The translations under genes were made by a program, and so were the position numbers. This document shows, in pieces, positions 45,558 to 57,420 of a stretch of 64,000 bases of DNA; position 1 is the first letter of the stretch, and every line of letters starts with the position of its first letter. Origin of the DNA: Channa striata (lineage: Eukaryota; Chordata; Actinopteri; Anabantiformes; Channidae). The notes under the pieces are model-generated. The model worked only from the letters and a program-made list of their open reading frames with translations, ran no database searches and was not told the DNA's origin. The DNA lies in contig CM065173.1 in the NCBI GenBank assembly GCA_033026295.1, positions 3,596,001 to 3,660,000 on the forward strand, written 5' to 3'.

Positions 45558-46990
45558 TTCAAAATCTTTACTAAAAATTTAGTTTTTTTTGTATGCCCAC
45601 CAGTCCATCCATGCACACATACAGATGATTTAGTGATTTTGTTTGCCCATATAGCGCTTGTCTTCAACGGTTACTAATGGTTTGCTTTCAAAATGGATCC
45701 GAATTTGACATTAAATATATTGCAAAGAAGAGTTACATCAACATTGTAGGGTAGGGATGATAGGAAACTATAATTTCCCAACTTTGTTTAGTCGGGTAAA
45801 GTGTGTAATGAGGTTCAATATTTCCGGCATTATATAACCGATGATCTGTCTGATGATTTTGATATTTACAGAAAATCTTATGTGATGTACGTACAAGTTA
45901 ATATGCTGATATGCTGAAGACTACACACATATATTGTATCCCTATGTATACTGCCCATCTGTGGATAAACTATAAAAGGAGCAGTATGCCAAAACATAAT
46001 GTGGTGTATAATGATGGGATGAGGCTACTGCTTAAGGTGCCATGGTGGAGCAGTGCAAGTCAAATTTTGGTGAGTGTTTGTGTGCCTACCTGCTTTGCTG
46101 TAGTGTGGAACCTGAGATTCTGTAAACAGCAGAATTCTAACACTGATGAACCCCAAGCAAAGCTTGTCAGGTTCTTCTCTCCAAGGTGGAAGCATTGGCA
46201 ATTTAGTTTGTATTTAAATATGTGATAGACAAGTATGTGAGACGCTCAGTGACCCACAGCTGGACTGATTGAAATAAGAGTGCATCTGTTTCAAACACAA
46301 AAAACTGCCTCACAGAAATCCACTACACAAAAAGAACATGTGAATCACTGCTACCCACTTTGATTTACAGCAAGTCAACATGCCCACAAACTGAAAATAT
46401 CTGTTATAGCAGTTTGGTTACAATTTAAATATGAAACACTTAATCCATGATATTAAAATGCTAAATTAATTAGGCAATATCACATCAGATGTTGTTTACA
46501 CTGATTGTTAGTTTATGATGTGACTGGTGTGCTTGGTGACATATTTGTTTTTGCACAGAATTAATCAACTTTAACCCATCATTGAAAATTATTCAACTTT
46601 TTTTTTATGTTTGTGCTAACTCACTGTTTAACTAAAGGCAGAAAGCTCTAGCTCATTTTTTTGTTATACTAGTTGAGTCCTACTGCTTGTGTAGTTTTTT
46701 GCACTGAATATATTTGCACAGGAACATGTGACTGATGGCATACTGAACTTTAAATTAGATATTTTAGGATTGGATATTTATTTTATGGGAAATAACATAG
46801 TGATACACAGATCTTCCGTTGTGCTTCATGTCTATTCCTCACTGGCATCTATTTAATAAATGCACAAATGTCAAAAAATATTTATAAAAAATAAAAAAAA
46901 TACCTTTATAGTAAAGAAGTTGTTCCCACACAGATTGCCACATATGAATTTTATTATAATCAATTCTAAATCCAGGACAATCCTTTGCAT
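45558..46990. other. Unassigned AT-rich sequence
   Basis: No exon was recognised. A 104-codon + frame at 45911-46225 lacks any known domain and is not called. Confidence 0.4.
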
Positions 46991-46996
46991 TAACAG

Positions 46997-47054
46997 ATTA
47001 CTCTGTAAGCCACTGTGGATAAAAGCGTCTGCCAAATGATTAAATGTAAATGTG
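46997..47054 (+). repeat. SINE 3' tail next to the NITR-6 stop codon
   Basis: ctctgtaagccactgtggat and aaaagcgtctgccaaatg, then a tttaaatg-like tail, as at 29230-29285. It lies 5 bases from the stop codon of NITR-6 on the opposite strand, so it forms part of that gene's 3'-UTR. Confidence 0.75.
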
Positions 47055-47059
47055 CATTG

Positions 47060-49126
47060 TTAACAAGTCACAAAAGTCCTGACATCAGTGTAGATCGCTT
47101 TGTCTTTTGCTGCTGCATTTCTTCTCCCTGCTTTACCATCTTTCCTTCTGGTGAAGACAGCCGTAGAATAAACCAAGTCCTCATTTCTCTGAGGAAATGA
47201 AATGCAAAATTTAAAATGAGGGAAGAGATTTTATGAAATGCAAATATTCTTTGCAGCTACATTTTTCCCTACCTGCTGACTTTGCTGATTACCACTGGAT
47301 ATTGCAGCATTTGTTTGTAGATTGGCAGCAGCTATATCATTAAAAAATGTACAGTATTAACTTTAATAAAGCGCACATATAAAATTATTCTTATTATTCT
47401 AGTTTTTGGAAGAAAACATTTTTGCATAGAACATTGTAAGTAACTTCTCTTACCGTTGCAACAATCTTTTTTTCTGATGGAATAAAGGAGCACAGCTATA
47501 ACAATCAGACTTATAGCCAAGGCAACACACAGCAGGAAGATAATTGTGACATGTGATTCACATGTGCTGACAACTGAAACATTCAATAATATCATTATTC
47601 ATTAAATATCATTTACCGTAAATTCTGGACTATAGAGCGCACCTAAATTTAAGCCTCACCCGCTAAAATTTAAAAGAAATATATATTTTGTCACATATAA
47701 ACCGCATCGGACTATAAGCCGCCAATATCCAGGCTGAGAAATAATATCTGTTGTATGCGCTCCTACTCATTGTTCACAGTAGGCATGAGGATGTTCTGTG
47801 CGCTGTTTTACCGGCATTACGGTAAAGAGTGCGTCTCTTTACCGTAAGTGTTTATTCATACACCTGAACCTGAATGGTGCCTGTAACACGGCAGTAAAAG
47901 TGCTGATGTTTGCTGTTGTGCGTCTTGGGTTGCATGCGCTAAGAATAAAAACTGGCGCTTTTTTGTTTGCACTGACTTCCATCTACAGCGCCCATCTGAG
48001 GGCTGCAGAAAAATTCATAGAAAAGCCGCATCTCTGTAAAAGCCGCATGGTTCAAAACGTCGGAAAAAAGTAGCGGCTTATGGTCCGAAAAATACGGTAA
48101 GTTAAGGAAATGGTAATAAATCTTTTACAATGTTTGATGTTATGTTGATGTTGTTATTTGTCTCTGTACATTTACCTTCAATATCCAGTTTTGTTCCATT
48201 TCCAAATAAAATTTGTCCACATGTGGCAACAGCACAGTAATAAGTCCCAGCATCAGAGGAGCTGACATTCCTCGAGAAGCTGTAGACACATTTATGTGGA
48301 GAACGAGCCTCAGGACTCTTTTTACACTGGTCGCTGCTGTTTCCTCGGGTATAAATTACATTAGGGTGGGATTCATCTGATCGGACTCTGAACCAGTAAA
48401 CACTGTGTTCTTCAAGACATGTTTTCTTCTCAGAGTCAAAGAGGACCGAACACTGAAGAGTCACCAAGGCTCCTGGTGAAACTGCTTCAGAGGCGAAATC
48501 TTGAACAATGGCAGTAAAACCGGGTTCTTGACCTGTAAATGAAAAACGTGAATTTCACATAAAAGTCATGATTGAAAGATAATTTAGCATTTTTCAAATG
48601 AATACGTAAAGATCCAGTTAAATTTAGCAGTGTTGTATATAATGTATTTACCTGTGATGCTAAGAAATGCTCCTGTCAAAAACGTGATGTTAAAGCGATG
48701 CGATTTCAAACAGTAGTAAAGTCCAGCATCACTCATCTCTGTTTTTGTGATATTTAGGACAAATCTTTCAGGCTCTTGTGATGTTGTAATGCGAGAAATT
48801 CTGTTTCCAGAGTTAGCATCAAAGCTAAATGCTCTCCCCAAGATTTCAGGCAAGCTTCCAGCAACAAGCTTAATCCAAAAAAAGGTTTCGATGTCGTTTG
48901 ATTTCTGGTGGGCACATGTTAGAGTCACATTTTCACCAACACTAAGAGCCTTTGTCACAAAGTTCTGATCATCTGTGCAACCTGAAAAACAAAATCAACA
49001 CAGAGCAATGTACAACTGAGACAGAGCTGTATTACTGTAGGAAAGATGGTTAGTTATTTGTACAATATACAAAAAGTACTTACGCACAACTCGGATCATC
49101 AGCAGTGAGCAGAATACTATCAACAT
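47060..49126 (-). CDS. nitr: NITR-6: intact receptor with J-like motif
   Basis: This is a complete 345-residue receptor. Exons on the - strand: 49126-49084 (signal), 48981-48652 (V, residues 15-124), 48532-48176 (I, 125-243), 47573-47454 (membrane, 244-283), 47331-47273 (linker) and 47188-47060 (tail, 304-345). Phases match the other genes. The V domain has a distal Cys pair (VTLTC, SDAGLYYC) and FFWIKL in place of WYKQ. The I domain has SVYWFRV, DAGTYYCAVATCG and an intact FGNGTKLDIE. The membrane segment is uncharged and followed by RKKDCC. Tail tyrosines are Tyr310 (LVYSTA) and Tyr336 (AIYTDV). The second has V at +3 but A at -2, one change from the SIYADV ITIM of NITR-4. Intron 3 holds a MITE. 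Confidence 0.88.
47613..48100. mobile_element. MITE in intron 3 of NITR-6
   Basis: This 488-base element has long inverted ends. The left end reads ttaccgtaaattctggacta; the right end, reverse-complemented, reads ttaccgtatttttcggacc and then gccgc. It lacks transposase coding. Similar ends are widespread in fish genomes; I do not assign the superfamily. Confidence 0.75.
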
Positions 49127-49210
49127 TGTTTTAATTTTGAGGGCTGAACATAATTTAGACAATATAATACGTTGGTTTCACTTAATATAATTAAATCAAA
49201 TGGGAGGAAA

Positions 49211-49233
49211 CAATTTCCTAGCAACCTGATTGG
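49211..49233 (-). promoter_or_regulatory. NITR-6 promoter: CCAATCAG and TTTCCTCCCA
   Basis: CCAATCAG (49233-49226, - strand) lies 100 bases before the start codon at 49126 and is followed by GAAATTGTTTCCTCCCATTTG. The latter is shared almost base for base with NITR-8. Confidence 0.55.
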
Positions 49234-49239
49234 CCTCTT

Positions 49240-50750
49240 GCTCTGTTGGCGTTCATTTGACCACCTCAGGGGAAATACAGTATGTGAACTGAAACTTTCC
49301 AGTTTGAAACAACACCAACATACCATGAGATGATAAAACATGTCATTTAAATCTGATACAGTAAACACAAAAGTTCTTTTTTTTAGAGATATTGTAACCA
49401 AAACAGTATTTTGTAGCAGAATGCAACATACAGTACGAGACTATTGTTTTTATTCACAAAAAACATGATGCATGTAAGGGAGCTGTATCATAATCAATGC
49501 TAACACAAAAATGTATTTGTTAGGGTTTTAATAAGTTGTCTCAGACAGATCCTGTGATTGTCCTGAAACTGTATGTGTTGAATTTAAAATAAATCAAATT
49601 ATTTTATGGGGATTGAGATTTGGTATTTTTTCATCTTTGGATATTTTTGAGTGTACAGTACATTTAACATCAGGTACTAAATGATTAATATATTCAAAAT
49701 ATGACAGAGAAAGATTGGATTCAATCCTGTGTGTCACAGATGTAATGTACCAACAGAAAAATACAAACAAAGTGTCAGACTTCATCTGTGATAGCAGCAT
49801 GTGGTCACCAATTTATTTTCTTTATTACAAGTCTTCACATCGACTTTAAATACAAATATACTGCCTGCAAAAAAACTTAAATACGGTATATGTCTCTCTT
49901 AAAATAATAAATCCATCTAAGTTGGTGTTGTGTATAGGGGGAGAAAAAGGCCTAAACACACATATCACTGTGGGGTGAGAGGTGGCAGCTGTGATTAACA
50001 TGCAGTCACCTATTGTTTAGACACAAAAAAATATTATCAGGAAGTGGTGTGATAGTTGGGTATGTCAGCGAAGCAGAGGACTTTGCCAAAGGAGACTGTT
50101 GTTCCAGTACAGTGACAAACGGTTTTGTTGAAACAAATAGTGTGATGTGACTCATGTGATGTATGTTATGTGACCAACCAGTGAATTAAAACAATCACAA
50201 ACCTAACCATGTTTTTCCATTAACCTCTCCTTAATGTCTTTGTGCCTATCTCCAACCAAACCCATAGTTTTATCCATCAGTTCATCCATTACTCTCCAAT
50301 TATCCAGAGGCGGTTCCAGTGGCAGCAGATTTAGTAAGTTTTCCAGGCATCCCTTTGCCTGGAGAAAATTTCAAACTGAAATAGGACACATTATCTTTTC
50401 AACACATTCTAGGTACAGGACATGTGTGGATAATTTCCAAAGGTTAAGTGACATTCTTACAAGATGCCCAAACTACATAAACGGGATCCTTTCAACATAT
50501 GGAACTCCAGCTGTAACCTGCCTCTGACTGTCCCAACTCTCTGTGCCCTGTGGGCGCCCCTTGCTGCTTTTATTCACAATCTTATTCTTACTGTCGTTAC
50601 TCAGAGCTTGACCATAGGGGAGGGTTAGACAGACTGAAAACATTACGTTCTGGCTCAGCTCTCCCCAACCATCTCACTCATACCAGTGGCTCATCCAGCA
50701 ACCCCGGCTGCTGACTCTATGTCTGTGGTGGTTGTAAAGGTGTAATCTAA
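49240..50750. other. Unassigned sequence upstream of NITR-6
   Basis: No exon or clear repeat. A 97-codon + frame at 50234-50527 has no recognisable domain. Confidence 0.4.
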
Positions 50751-50754
50751 ACCA

Positions 50755-51540
50755 TATTCAAGATTCTTTACTGTCATTTCACAACAATTTCCTGACAGTG
50801 CACAAAATAGAAAAAACTAATGAAAAACAAGAAACTGTAAATAGCACTGTAAGTGGTTGCACATTCCATTTATGGGTTTCACAGCTTGTGCAAAGAGGCT
50901 GTTGAACATCCTGCTGGACCTGCAGAGATACTCCTGTACCTCTTGCCAGATGGCAGAGGCGAGATCAGGTGATGAGAGGGGTGGTGAGGGCCCTTAATGA
51001 TGGACAATGCTCTGCATATGAAATAGATCTCCTTCAGGAAGAGATTGTTCCTGGGCCCTGGAGATGTCCAGGCCATGAAGCTGTGTGTCAGCCCCTATAA
51101 AATGTAATGAGGTAAGGTAGGACGTCCTGCCTCCAAAGGGAGTCTCCAAAGGGAGTGGAGAAGCTGTCGTGCTTTTTTGATGACTGCTGAGGAGTTGATG
51201 GAAAAGGACAAGTCGTGGGTGAGGTATACACCCAAGAACTTGGGAACTCTATGGTGAGATGTCTGGGGTTGATCTTTGCCAGGCTTCCTAAAAGTAATCA
51301 CTGTTTCTTTGGTTTATCTACAGTGATGGCTAGTTTAAGGGATCTGCTCCACAGTGCAAGCTTATCCACCTCCAGTCTATTTGTGGAGTCATCATTGTCC
51401 GTAATGAGACCAACCAATGTTGTGTTGTCCGCAAACTTGACAATGTGATTGGTGCTGGATCTAGCTGTACAGTCATGGGTGAGCAGGCTAAACAGCAGCA
51501 GGCACAGGACACACCCTTAGGGTGAGCCTGTTCTCATTAA
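50755..51540 (-). mobile_element. 3' end of a Rex1-like LINE
   Basis: The + strand opens with the LINE 3' tail (attctttactgtcatttcac). On the - strand the C-terminal part of ORF2 follows: HHPSHHLISPLPSGKRYRSI (about 50975-50915), and reverse transcriptase traces higher up (VGLITDNDDSTNRLEVDK, about 51410-51350; LTHDLSFS, about 51220). It is frameshifted and 5'-truncated. Confidence 0.65.
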
Positions 51541-53757
51541 GATTGCTCATGATGTCTGACTTGTCAGGAAGTGCCCAGTTGCAGTGTAAACAACTAGCAG
51601 CCTCAGCTTTGTATTAAAAGCTGAGCCGCAGTTTGTGAGAGGAACTCTGACATAGGTGATCTTCCACTCCAGATGTGACAGTGTGTATGTATTCATTCAC
51701 AATATGTAAAATTTAGAGTTTTTGTCCCTTTAGAGGAATATTTATTTCAAACACTTAGATCACTGTGCCACTATTGCTACAGTGGGGAACCTCTTCACAC
51801 AACACCGTCAGGGTCTGTAAAACAAAAACCAAATCAATTAAAAAACAACCAGATAAAACTATTGTCTCAATTTCCTTAACACGTATACACACATACAGAC
51901 ACATGCACAGTTAAAATAAGATGAAATTAAGGCCTCTGTCTGTGCTTTTTAGTTTATTGCTTGTGCACACGGTCAACACACAGACAAACCAATGACATGT
52001 GGAAACGCTGTGGTTGGGTTTTTCAAACTAAGCTTTGTATCTAGAGACTTTCTTCCTGTGTCGCTCTCTGTAGTTTGTCGATGAACGAAGGCGTGTTAGA
52101 GCGTTGCAGCTTGATCTTTTCAACAATAATAACCATATACAGTATAGTGTGTTACAAATAACATCATACTCATTAAGATCACAACCCATTAAAGGATTAG
52201 TTAATGGGTACAAGAGGTACAGACATCTGCCAAATAACATTAGGCCGTCACCATGTTTGAATACACTTCTCTGTGGTTTGGTGCTTTTCACTGGAAGCTG
52301 GTGAGAAAAGGAGGGAGTGGTTAACGACCAACGAGAGAAGGGTTGAACTGTCATCTAAACTTTATCTAAACGTTCTCTTAAAGTCAGCCACATGTAATTT
52401 AGATTAATTTATATTGAAAATAATGAACATTTTTAGATGTTTAGACCTACAATAAATTAGCTAAATAGTCTATACAGCAAAAAGACGATTAGCATTTCAA
52501 CAAGGCCGTTATGACTTAAAATGTAGTATGTGGTATAAAAAACAATACAATTTTTTTTTTATCAATTTTGACGTCTGCTTGCCATGAGTTGGAACAATGT
52601 CATTAAAATTTTCCCAGACCAACTTAAGTCAATATAGTGGTCTACAAAGTCTACTTTTAAGATATTGAAACAAAAACCTCAGCCCATTGCATCTGTAGTT
52701 TATAAAAAAACAGTTTCTTCCCGCAGTCAAATCAATTTAAAACTGCAATTTGCATCTGTCTGTCTCTCTGAACTACTAATTTTACTAGGGGGATTTGCAT
52801 GTTTTGTAAGTGCTTTAAATCATTTTCCTAACACAGTTTTGTCAATCAATGGAACAAATCATTAACTTAGCTGTTAAACTTATATGAACATATATTGCAT
52901 CAGAAAGCTTGCAGCTCCTTCCCCTCTCAACTTTAGTCTGACTGCACTTCCTGTCAAAGCACAGTCAGGTTTGTTTTAACTGGTGGGTCAAAAGGTACAG
53001 AAATAGCCCACCGCAGCCTTTGACTCTCAGTGTGTTATGTGGCTTTGCTTGTTGTTCTCAGGACAGACATGCAGTGTGCAAAGTGCTGCAAAGACAGAGG
53101 AAGCAACTACTTATTTGAGCAGTTGCACCCAGAGGCAGCATTTTGCGCATTGCTGATAAACAGATTCACTAAGATCTACATTAATCACAGTAATTTCAAC
53201 AAGTAATGCATTTTCCCCCTTCAGTTTTTAAAATCCTATGTTTTTAGTGGCAGGTAACACAGTTACTGCGACCAACCACTTTGGAGGGTTGGATTTCATA
53301 TATATCTATATCTACATGCACAAATATATATATATAGAGATCTTCACTTTTCATGTAGGGAACATGGTGGAGATGAACATAGATACAGTATGTGGTGGCA
53401 CATATAATGTGTAACAGAAACCAAAGATATATTTTTATTAGTAACTTATCATACAATATACTGGCATGACCTTCTGGTGTTCCATGCCTGCAGGCAACTG
53501 CTTGGGGCCCTAGGCCAGTAGGGGGCCCCTAAGAGCCAACAAAAGTTAAACTATATACAGCACTGAGTGTGTGCAAAGTTTGAAATTACAACGTCACAGT
53601 CGCAGGCCTCCCTAAGAGGGCCCTGGCTCTCACTCCTCTGCAAGTAGTGTAGTGTAGTAGTGTACACTAGTACACTAGTAATCAAAGAAATTAATGACAA
53701 TTAGCTGAGCAGGAGGAGGAAAAATCAAGATGGTGGCAAGTGCAGAAGATAGTAATT
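51541..53757. other. Unassigned, with low-complexity patches
   Basis: There is an AT dinucleotide-rich patch at 53297-53342 and a gtagt/cacta repeat at 53645-53690. A GC-rich segment at 53480-53640 (gggccctaggccagtagggg) looks like part of a dispersed repeat. No gene is supported. Confidence 0.4.
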
Positions 53758-53759
53758 AT

Positions 53760-53777
53760 TAAGTATAAAACTAATTA
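53760..53777 (+). repeat. Target-site duplication, left
   Basis: taagtataaaactaatta, identical to 55961-55978. Confidence 0.9.
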
Positions 53778-55960
53778 ATCTAGCCACAGAGATTGCAAGC
53801 CAGTAACTTATGTGCTGGTCCCAAGCCCAGATAAATAGAGATGGTTGCGTCAGGAAGGGCATCCGGCGTAAAACTTGCCAAATACAACCATGCGAGTCAT
53901 CCATAGCATTAACAACGACCGCCACCGGTGCTGTTAACGTACAGGGTGGCAGTGGAAATTGGACTACTTTTGTTTGAAAAAGGAGAGGAGGCAGAAGGGT
54001 TTGTGGACAGAGAGAGAAGAGGAAAGGCAGGAGCTTAGATCTGAGAGTAGGGACTCTTAACGTTGGCACAATGACAGGGAAGGGTAGAAAGCTGGCAGAC
54101 ATGATGGAGAGAAGGAAGGTAGATGTACTGTGTGTGCAGGAGACGAGGTGGAAGGGCAGCAAATCAGGTAGTATTGGAGGAGGATACAAACTGTTCTACC
54201 ATGGTGTGGATAGAAAGAGAAACGGAGTAGGAGTTATCTTGAAGGGGGAGTTTTGGAACAATGGTACTGAGAAAAGAGACTCAGACAGGGTGATGAGCCT
54301 AAAGCTAGAAATTTAAGGGGTGATGGTGAACGTAGAAAGTGGGTATGCTCCAAAAGTTGGCTGTTAATTAGAAGAGAAGGAGAGATTCTAGAGTGAGTTT
54401 GATGAGGTCGTGGAGAGTATCCCCAGAGGAGAGAGACTATTTGTTGGAGCAGATTCAATGGGCATGTTGGTGAGGGAAACAGAGGTGATGAGGAGGTGAT
54501 GGGCAGGTTTGGTGTAAAGAAAAGGAATCAAGAAGGACAGATGGTAGTGGACTTTGCTCAGAGAATGCAAATGGCCGTTGTCAACACTTACTTCCAGAAA
54601 AGAGAGGAACACAGAGTGACATACAAGAGTGGAGGTAGGAGTACACAGGTGGACTACATTCCATGTAGACGAGGTCATTTAAGAGAGGTTAGTGACTGTA
54701 AAGTGGTGGTAGGAGAGAGTGTAGCCAGACAGCACCGCATGGTGGTGTGTAAGATGACTCTGGTGGTCAGGAAGAAGAAGAGAGGAAAGACAGAAAAGAA
54801 GACAAAGTAGTGGAAGCTAAAGAATGAAGAAACTTGCGAGGAATTTAGGCAGAAGTTGAGACAGGCTCTGGGTGGTCAGGAAGAGCTTCCAGATGACTGG
54901 GAAACCACAGCAGAGGTAATCAGGGAAACAGGTAGGAAGGTGCTTGGTGGTGGATTGAGGAAATACAGGACTGCATCCAGAGGAAGAGGTTAGCTAAAAG
55001 GAAGAGGGATGTAGAAAGGACTGAGGCAAGTAGACAGGAGTACAAGGAAGTGCAGCGCAGAGTGAAGAGGGAGGTGGCAAAGGCCAAACAGAAAGCTTAC
55101 GATGAGCTGTATGACAGGTTAGACACGAAGGAAGGAGAGAAGGACTTGTACAGGATAGCCAGACAGAGAGATAGAGATGGGAAAGATGTGCAACAGATAA
55201 GGGTGATTAAAGACAGAGATGGAAAGGTGCTAACAAGCCAGAAGAGTGTGCAGAGAAGATGGAAGGAGTATTTTGAGGAGCTGATGAATTAGAACAAGGT
55301 GACAGAACAAGAACAAGGGTGACACGCAGAACTGTAGCAACTACAGAGGGATAAAGCTAATGAGCAGCAGTATGGTTTCATGCCCCATAAGAGCACCCCT
55401 GATGCCATTTTCGCTTTGAGATGGAAAAGTACAGAGATGGTCAGAAGGAGCTGCATTGTGTCTTTGTGGATTTAGAGAAGGTGTATGACAGGGTGCCGAG
55501 GGAGGAGCTGTGGTACTGTATGAGGATGTCGGGAGTGGCAGAGAAGTACGTCAAAGTAGTTCAGGACATGTATGAGAGAAGCATGACGGTGGTGAGATGT
55601 GCTGTAGGTCAGACAGACGAGTTCAAGGTGGAGGTGGGACTATACCAAGGATCGGGTTTGAGACCCTTCTTTTTTGCTATGCTGACGGACAGGTTGACAG
55701 ATGAGGTCAAACAGAAATCTCCCTGGAAAACGATGTTTGCAGATGACATTGTGATTTGCAGTAAGAGTGGAGAGCAGGTGGAGGAACAGCTGGAGAGGTG
55801 GAGGTTTTATCTAGAAAGAAGAGGCATGAAAGTCAGTCGTAGCAAGACAGAATACATGTGTGTATACGAGAGGGAGCAAGGTAGAAGCATGAGGTTACAG
55901 GGGGCTGAGGTGAAGAAGGTGCTTTTGTGACCCCAATGGGAAAAGCCCAAAGAGAAGTAG
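53778..55960 (+). mobile_element. RTE-type LINE with perfect target duplication
   Basis: The element is flanked by identical 18-base copies of taagtataaaactaatta (53760-53777 and 55961-55978). The 5' part has ggtcccaagcccag and gcgtcaggaagggcatccgg. Endonuclease coding begins near 54071 (VDVLCVQETRWKG; GGYKLFYHGVD). Later pieces are MQMAVVNTYFQKREEHRVTY (about 54570), YDELYDRLDTKEGEKDLYR (about 55100) and reverse transcriptase with FVDLEKVYDRVPREELW (about 55470), LYQGSGLRP and FADDIVICS (about 55740). The 3' end is gaccccaatgggaaaagccc. At 2.2 kb it lacks part of ORF2 (deletions near 54330-54480 and 55290-55400) and has stops, so it is dead despite clean ends. Confidence 0.88.
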
Positions 55961-55978
55961 TAAGTATAAAACTAATTA
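55961..55978 (+). repeat. Target-site duplication, right
   Basis: Same 18 bases as the left copy, directly after the LINE 3' end. Confidence 0.9.
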
Positions 55979-56064
55979 GCGTTAGCTAAATTTTGCTAAT
56001 GAAGCAAAGAGACAGTGGAAACTCAGAACTTTGACATTGTTGCTTTTGTTCACTTTATGTTTTA

Positions 56065-56222
56065 CATTTAGAAGATGCTTTTATTGTACAGAGTAATGCA
56101 TGTAACTTATCTGGCAACTAGGGGTTCAGTATCTTGCCTAACATTAGTAAGCAGGGACCAGGGATCAAACCACTTCCATGGTCTATGGACAACCACCTTA
56201 CTAACTGAGCTAGAGCTGCCAC
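56065..56222 (-). repeat. tRNA-derived SINE
   Basis: On the - strand the head reads CTCTAGCTCAGTTAGTAAGG (A box) and then GGTTTGATCCCTGG (B box), like a tRNA gene. It is followed by body sequence and a 3' end related to the aaaagcgtctgctaaatg tail. It is not a functional tRNA, as the anticodon arm is not preserved. Confidence 0.7.
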
Positions 56223-56870
56223 TTTGACAGTTATATTTGCTGGACTATTGTAGCATCTGCTTTTGTCAAAAACTGAAAGTCTGCTTCAACTTGCAGCCAA
56301 GGTGCGTTCAAAGACTCAAAGGTGTAGGTCGTTTGTGTTTTGTTGCTCTGTCTGAGCCGATAATATCAGACTGCAATGATTGTAGGATGTAGTGGTTTTG
56401 AAGATCCAATAAATATTCTATCCAATAAAGTACCTCAAAATTGTGTCCAGCAAATATGTTAAGTGGCTACTAATTTTCTAAAAACGTTTCTTTGTAATTC
56501 TTAAAGCTGTCCTTTGAAGTACATAAAGTGTACAAACATTGCATTTGTTAAATAGATTTATAGCTATAAGGTTTCCAGTGTTCTAGCATTAAAAACCAAG
56601 CTAGCCACAAAAACTCTACAAGAACTCAAACGACTTATTCACCACAAGGAAGCTTTAAAAACAATTACACAAAAAAATAATACATCTAATTAATTATAAT
56701 TAAGTGAATGAAAAGTTTACTTGCGCTGAACATGGGGCATGCTGTGACATTTACAGGCAAGTCCAATTATCTGTCAACCAATCAGATTGATTATGACACC
56801 TAAACTTTGTAATGGTAATTACATTGATTTTGTCTTCTTGCTATTTAACTCTGTTGTCTCTTCTTGTCAG
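56223..56870. other. Upstream of NITR-7 relic, unassigned
   Basis: I looked for a signal exon and CCAATCAG ahead of the relic. aaccaatcagattgattatg at 56778-56797 contains CCAATCAG (56780-56787), but no signal exon could be identified between it and the V exon. Confidence 0.45.
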
Positions 56871-57420
56871 CTTTGATTACGACTACAGAGACTCCTCCCC
56901 AGTTCTCTTTCACTGTGGCCAAACCTGTTGAAAATGTCACTTTATTGTGTCCAGTCTCTGACAAAGAAGGCAAATTTTTTCACTGGTATAAGCGCTTAGA
57001 TTTAAGCTTCAGGAATACTTGCCGTAATAACAATCAGTGAAGAGTTTAAAGACTCACGTTACACAACAACAAAAGAGAATGAAGAGTATTATTTTAAAAT
57101 CAGAAATGTCAGTAAGGATGATGAAGCAACATATTTCTATAAAATGGAACAGCATATACGCAGAACTTCTTCAGTAGCACATTCTTGGCTGTGAATGGTA
57201 AAATATCTCATACCTTTAGTGTCAGTGATCAAAATGTTTATATACACTGGGAATTTTCACTGTGACACCTTTTCTTTTTAACTGAATCCCACAGACCCGA
57301 CCAAAGAGAAATCTGTCTACGTTAAGCAAAGTCCAAAGACTGAGTCAGTCCATCCATGCAGCTCTGTGATTCTCCAGTGTTCACATCTCTCTGAAAACAA
57401 AGTCTAATGTCCAGGTGAAC
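56871..57420 (+). pseudogene. nitr: NITR-7: relic of a NITR-1/2-type receptor
   Basis: A V exon (56871-57197, acceptor tcttgtcag, donor gtaaaa) and part of an I exon (57295 to about 57420) remain. The V domain starts like NITR-1/2 (VENVTLLCPVSDKEGKFFHWYK) but then hits a frame change and a stop near 57038, and the second cysteine of the Ig fold is Tyr (TYFYK for TYFCQ). The I exon begins DPTKEKSVYVKQSPKTESV, as in NITR-1/2, and breaks after the first cysteine region. No signal, membrane or tail exon was found. It is a pseudogene whose parts show it once belonged to the + strand subfamily now at 3.4-14 kb. Confidence 0.85.

Noticed and set aside
45446..45667. 73-codon frame spanning the N run
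   Set aside because: Most of it is undetermined sequence.
50879..51512. Several short minus-strand frames considered as host exons
   Set aside because: They match the C-terminal end and RT of a Rex1-like LINE and are followed by its 3' tail.
56110..56222. Possible functional tRNA gene
   Set aside because: A and B boxes are present, but the anticodon arm is degraded and a SINE body follows. The same applies to 60770-60900.
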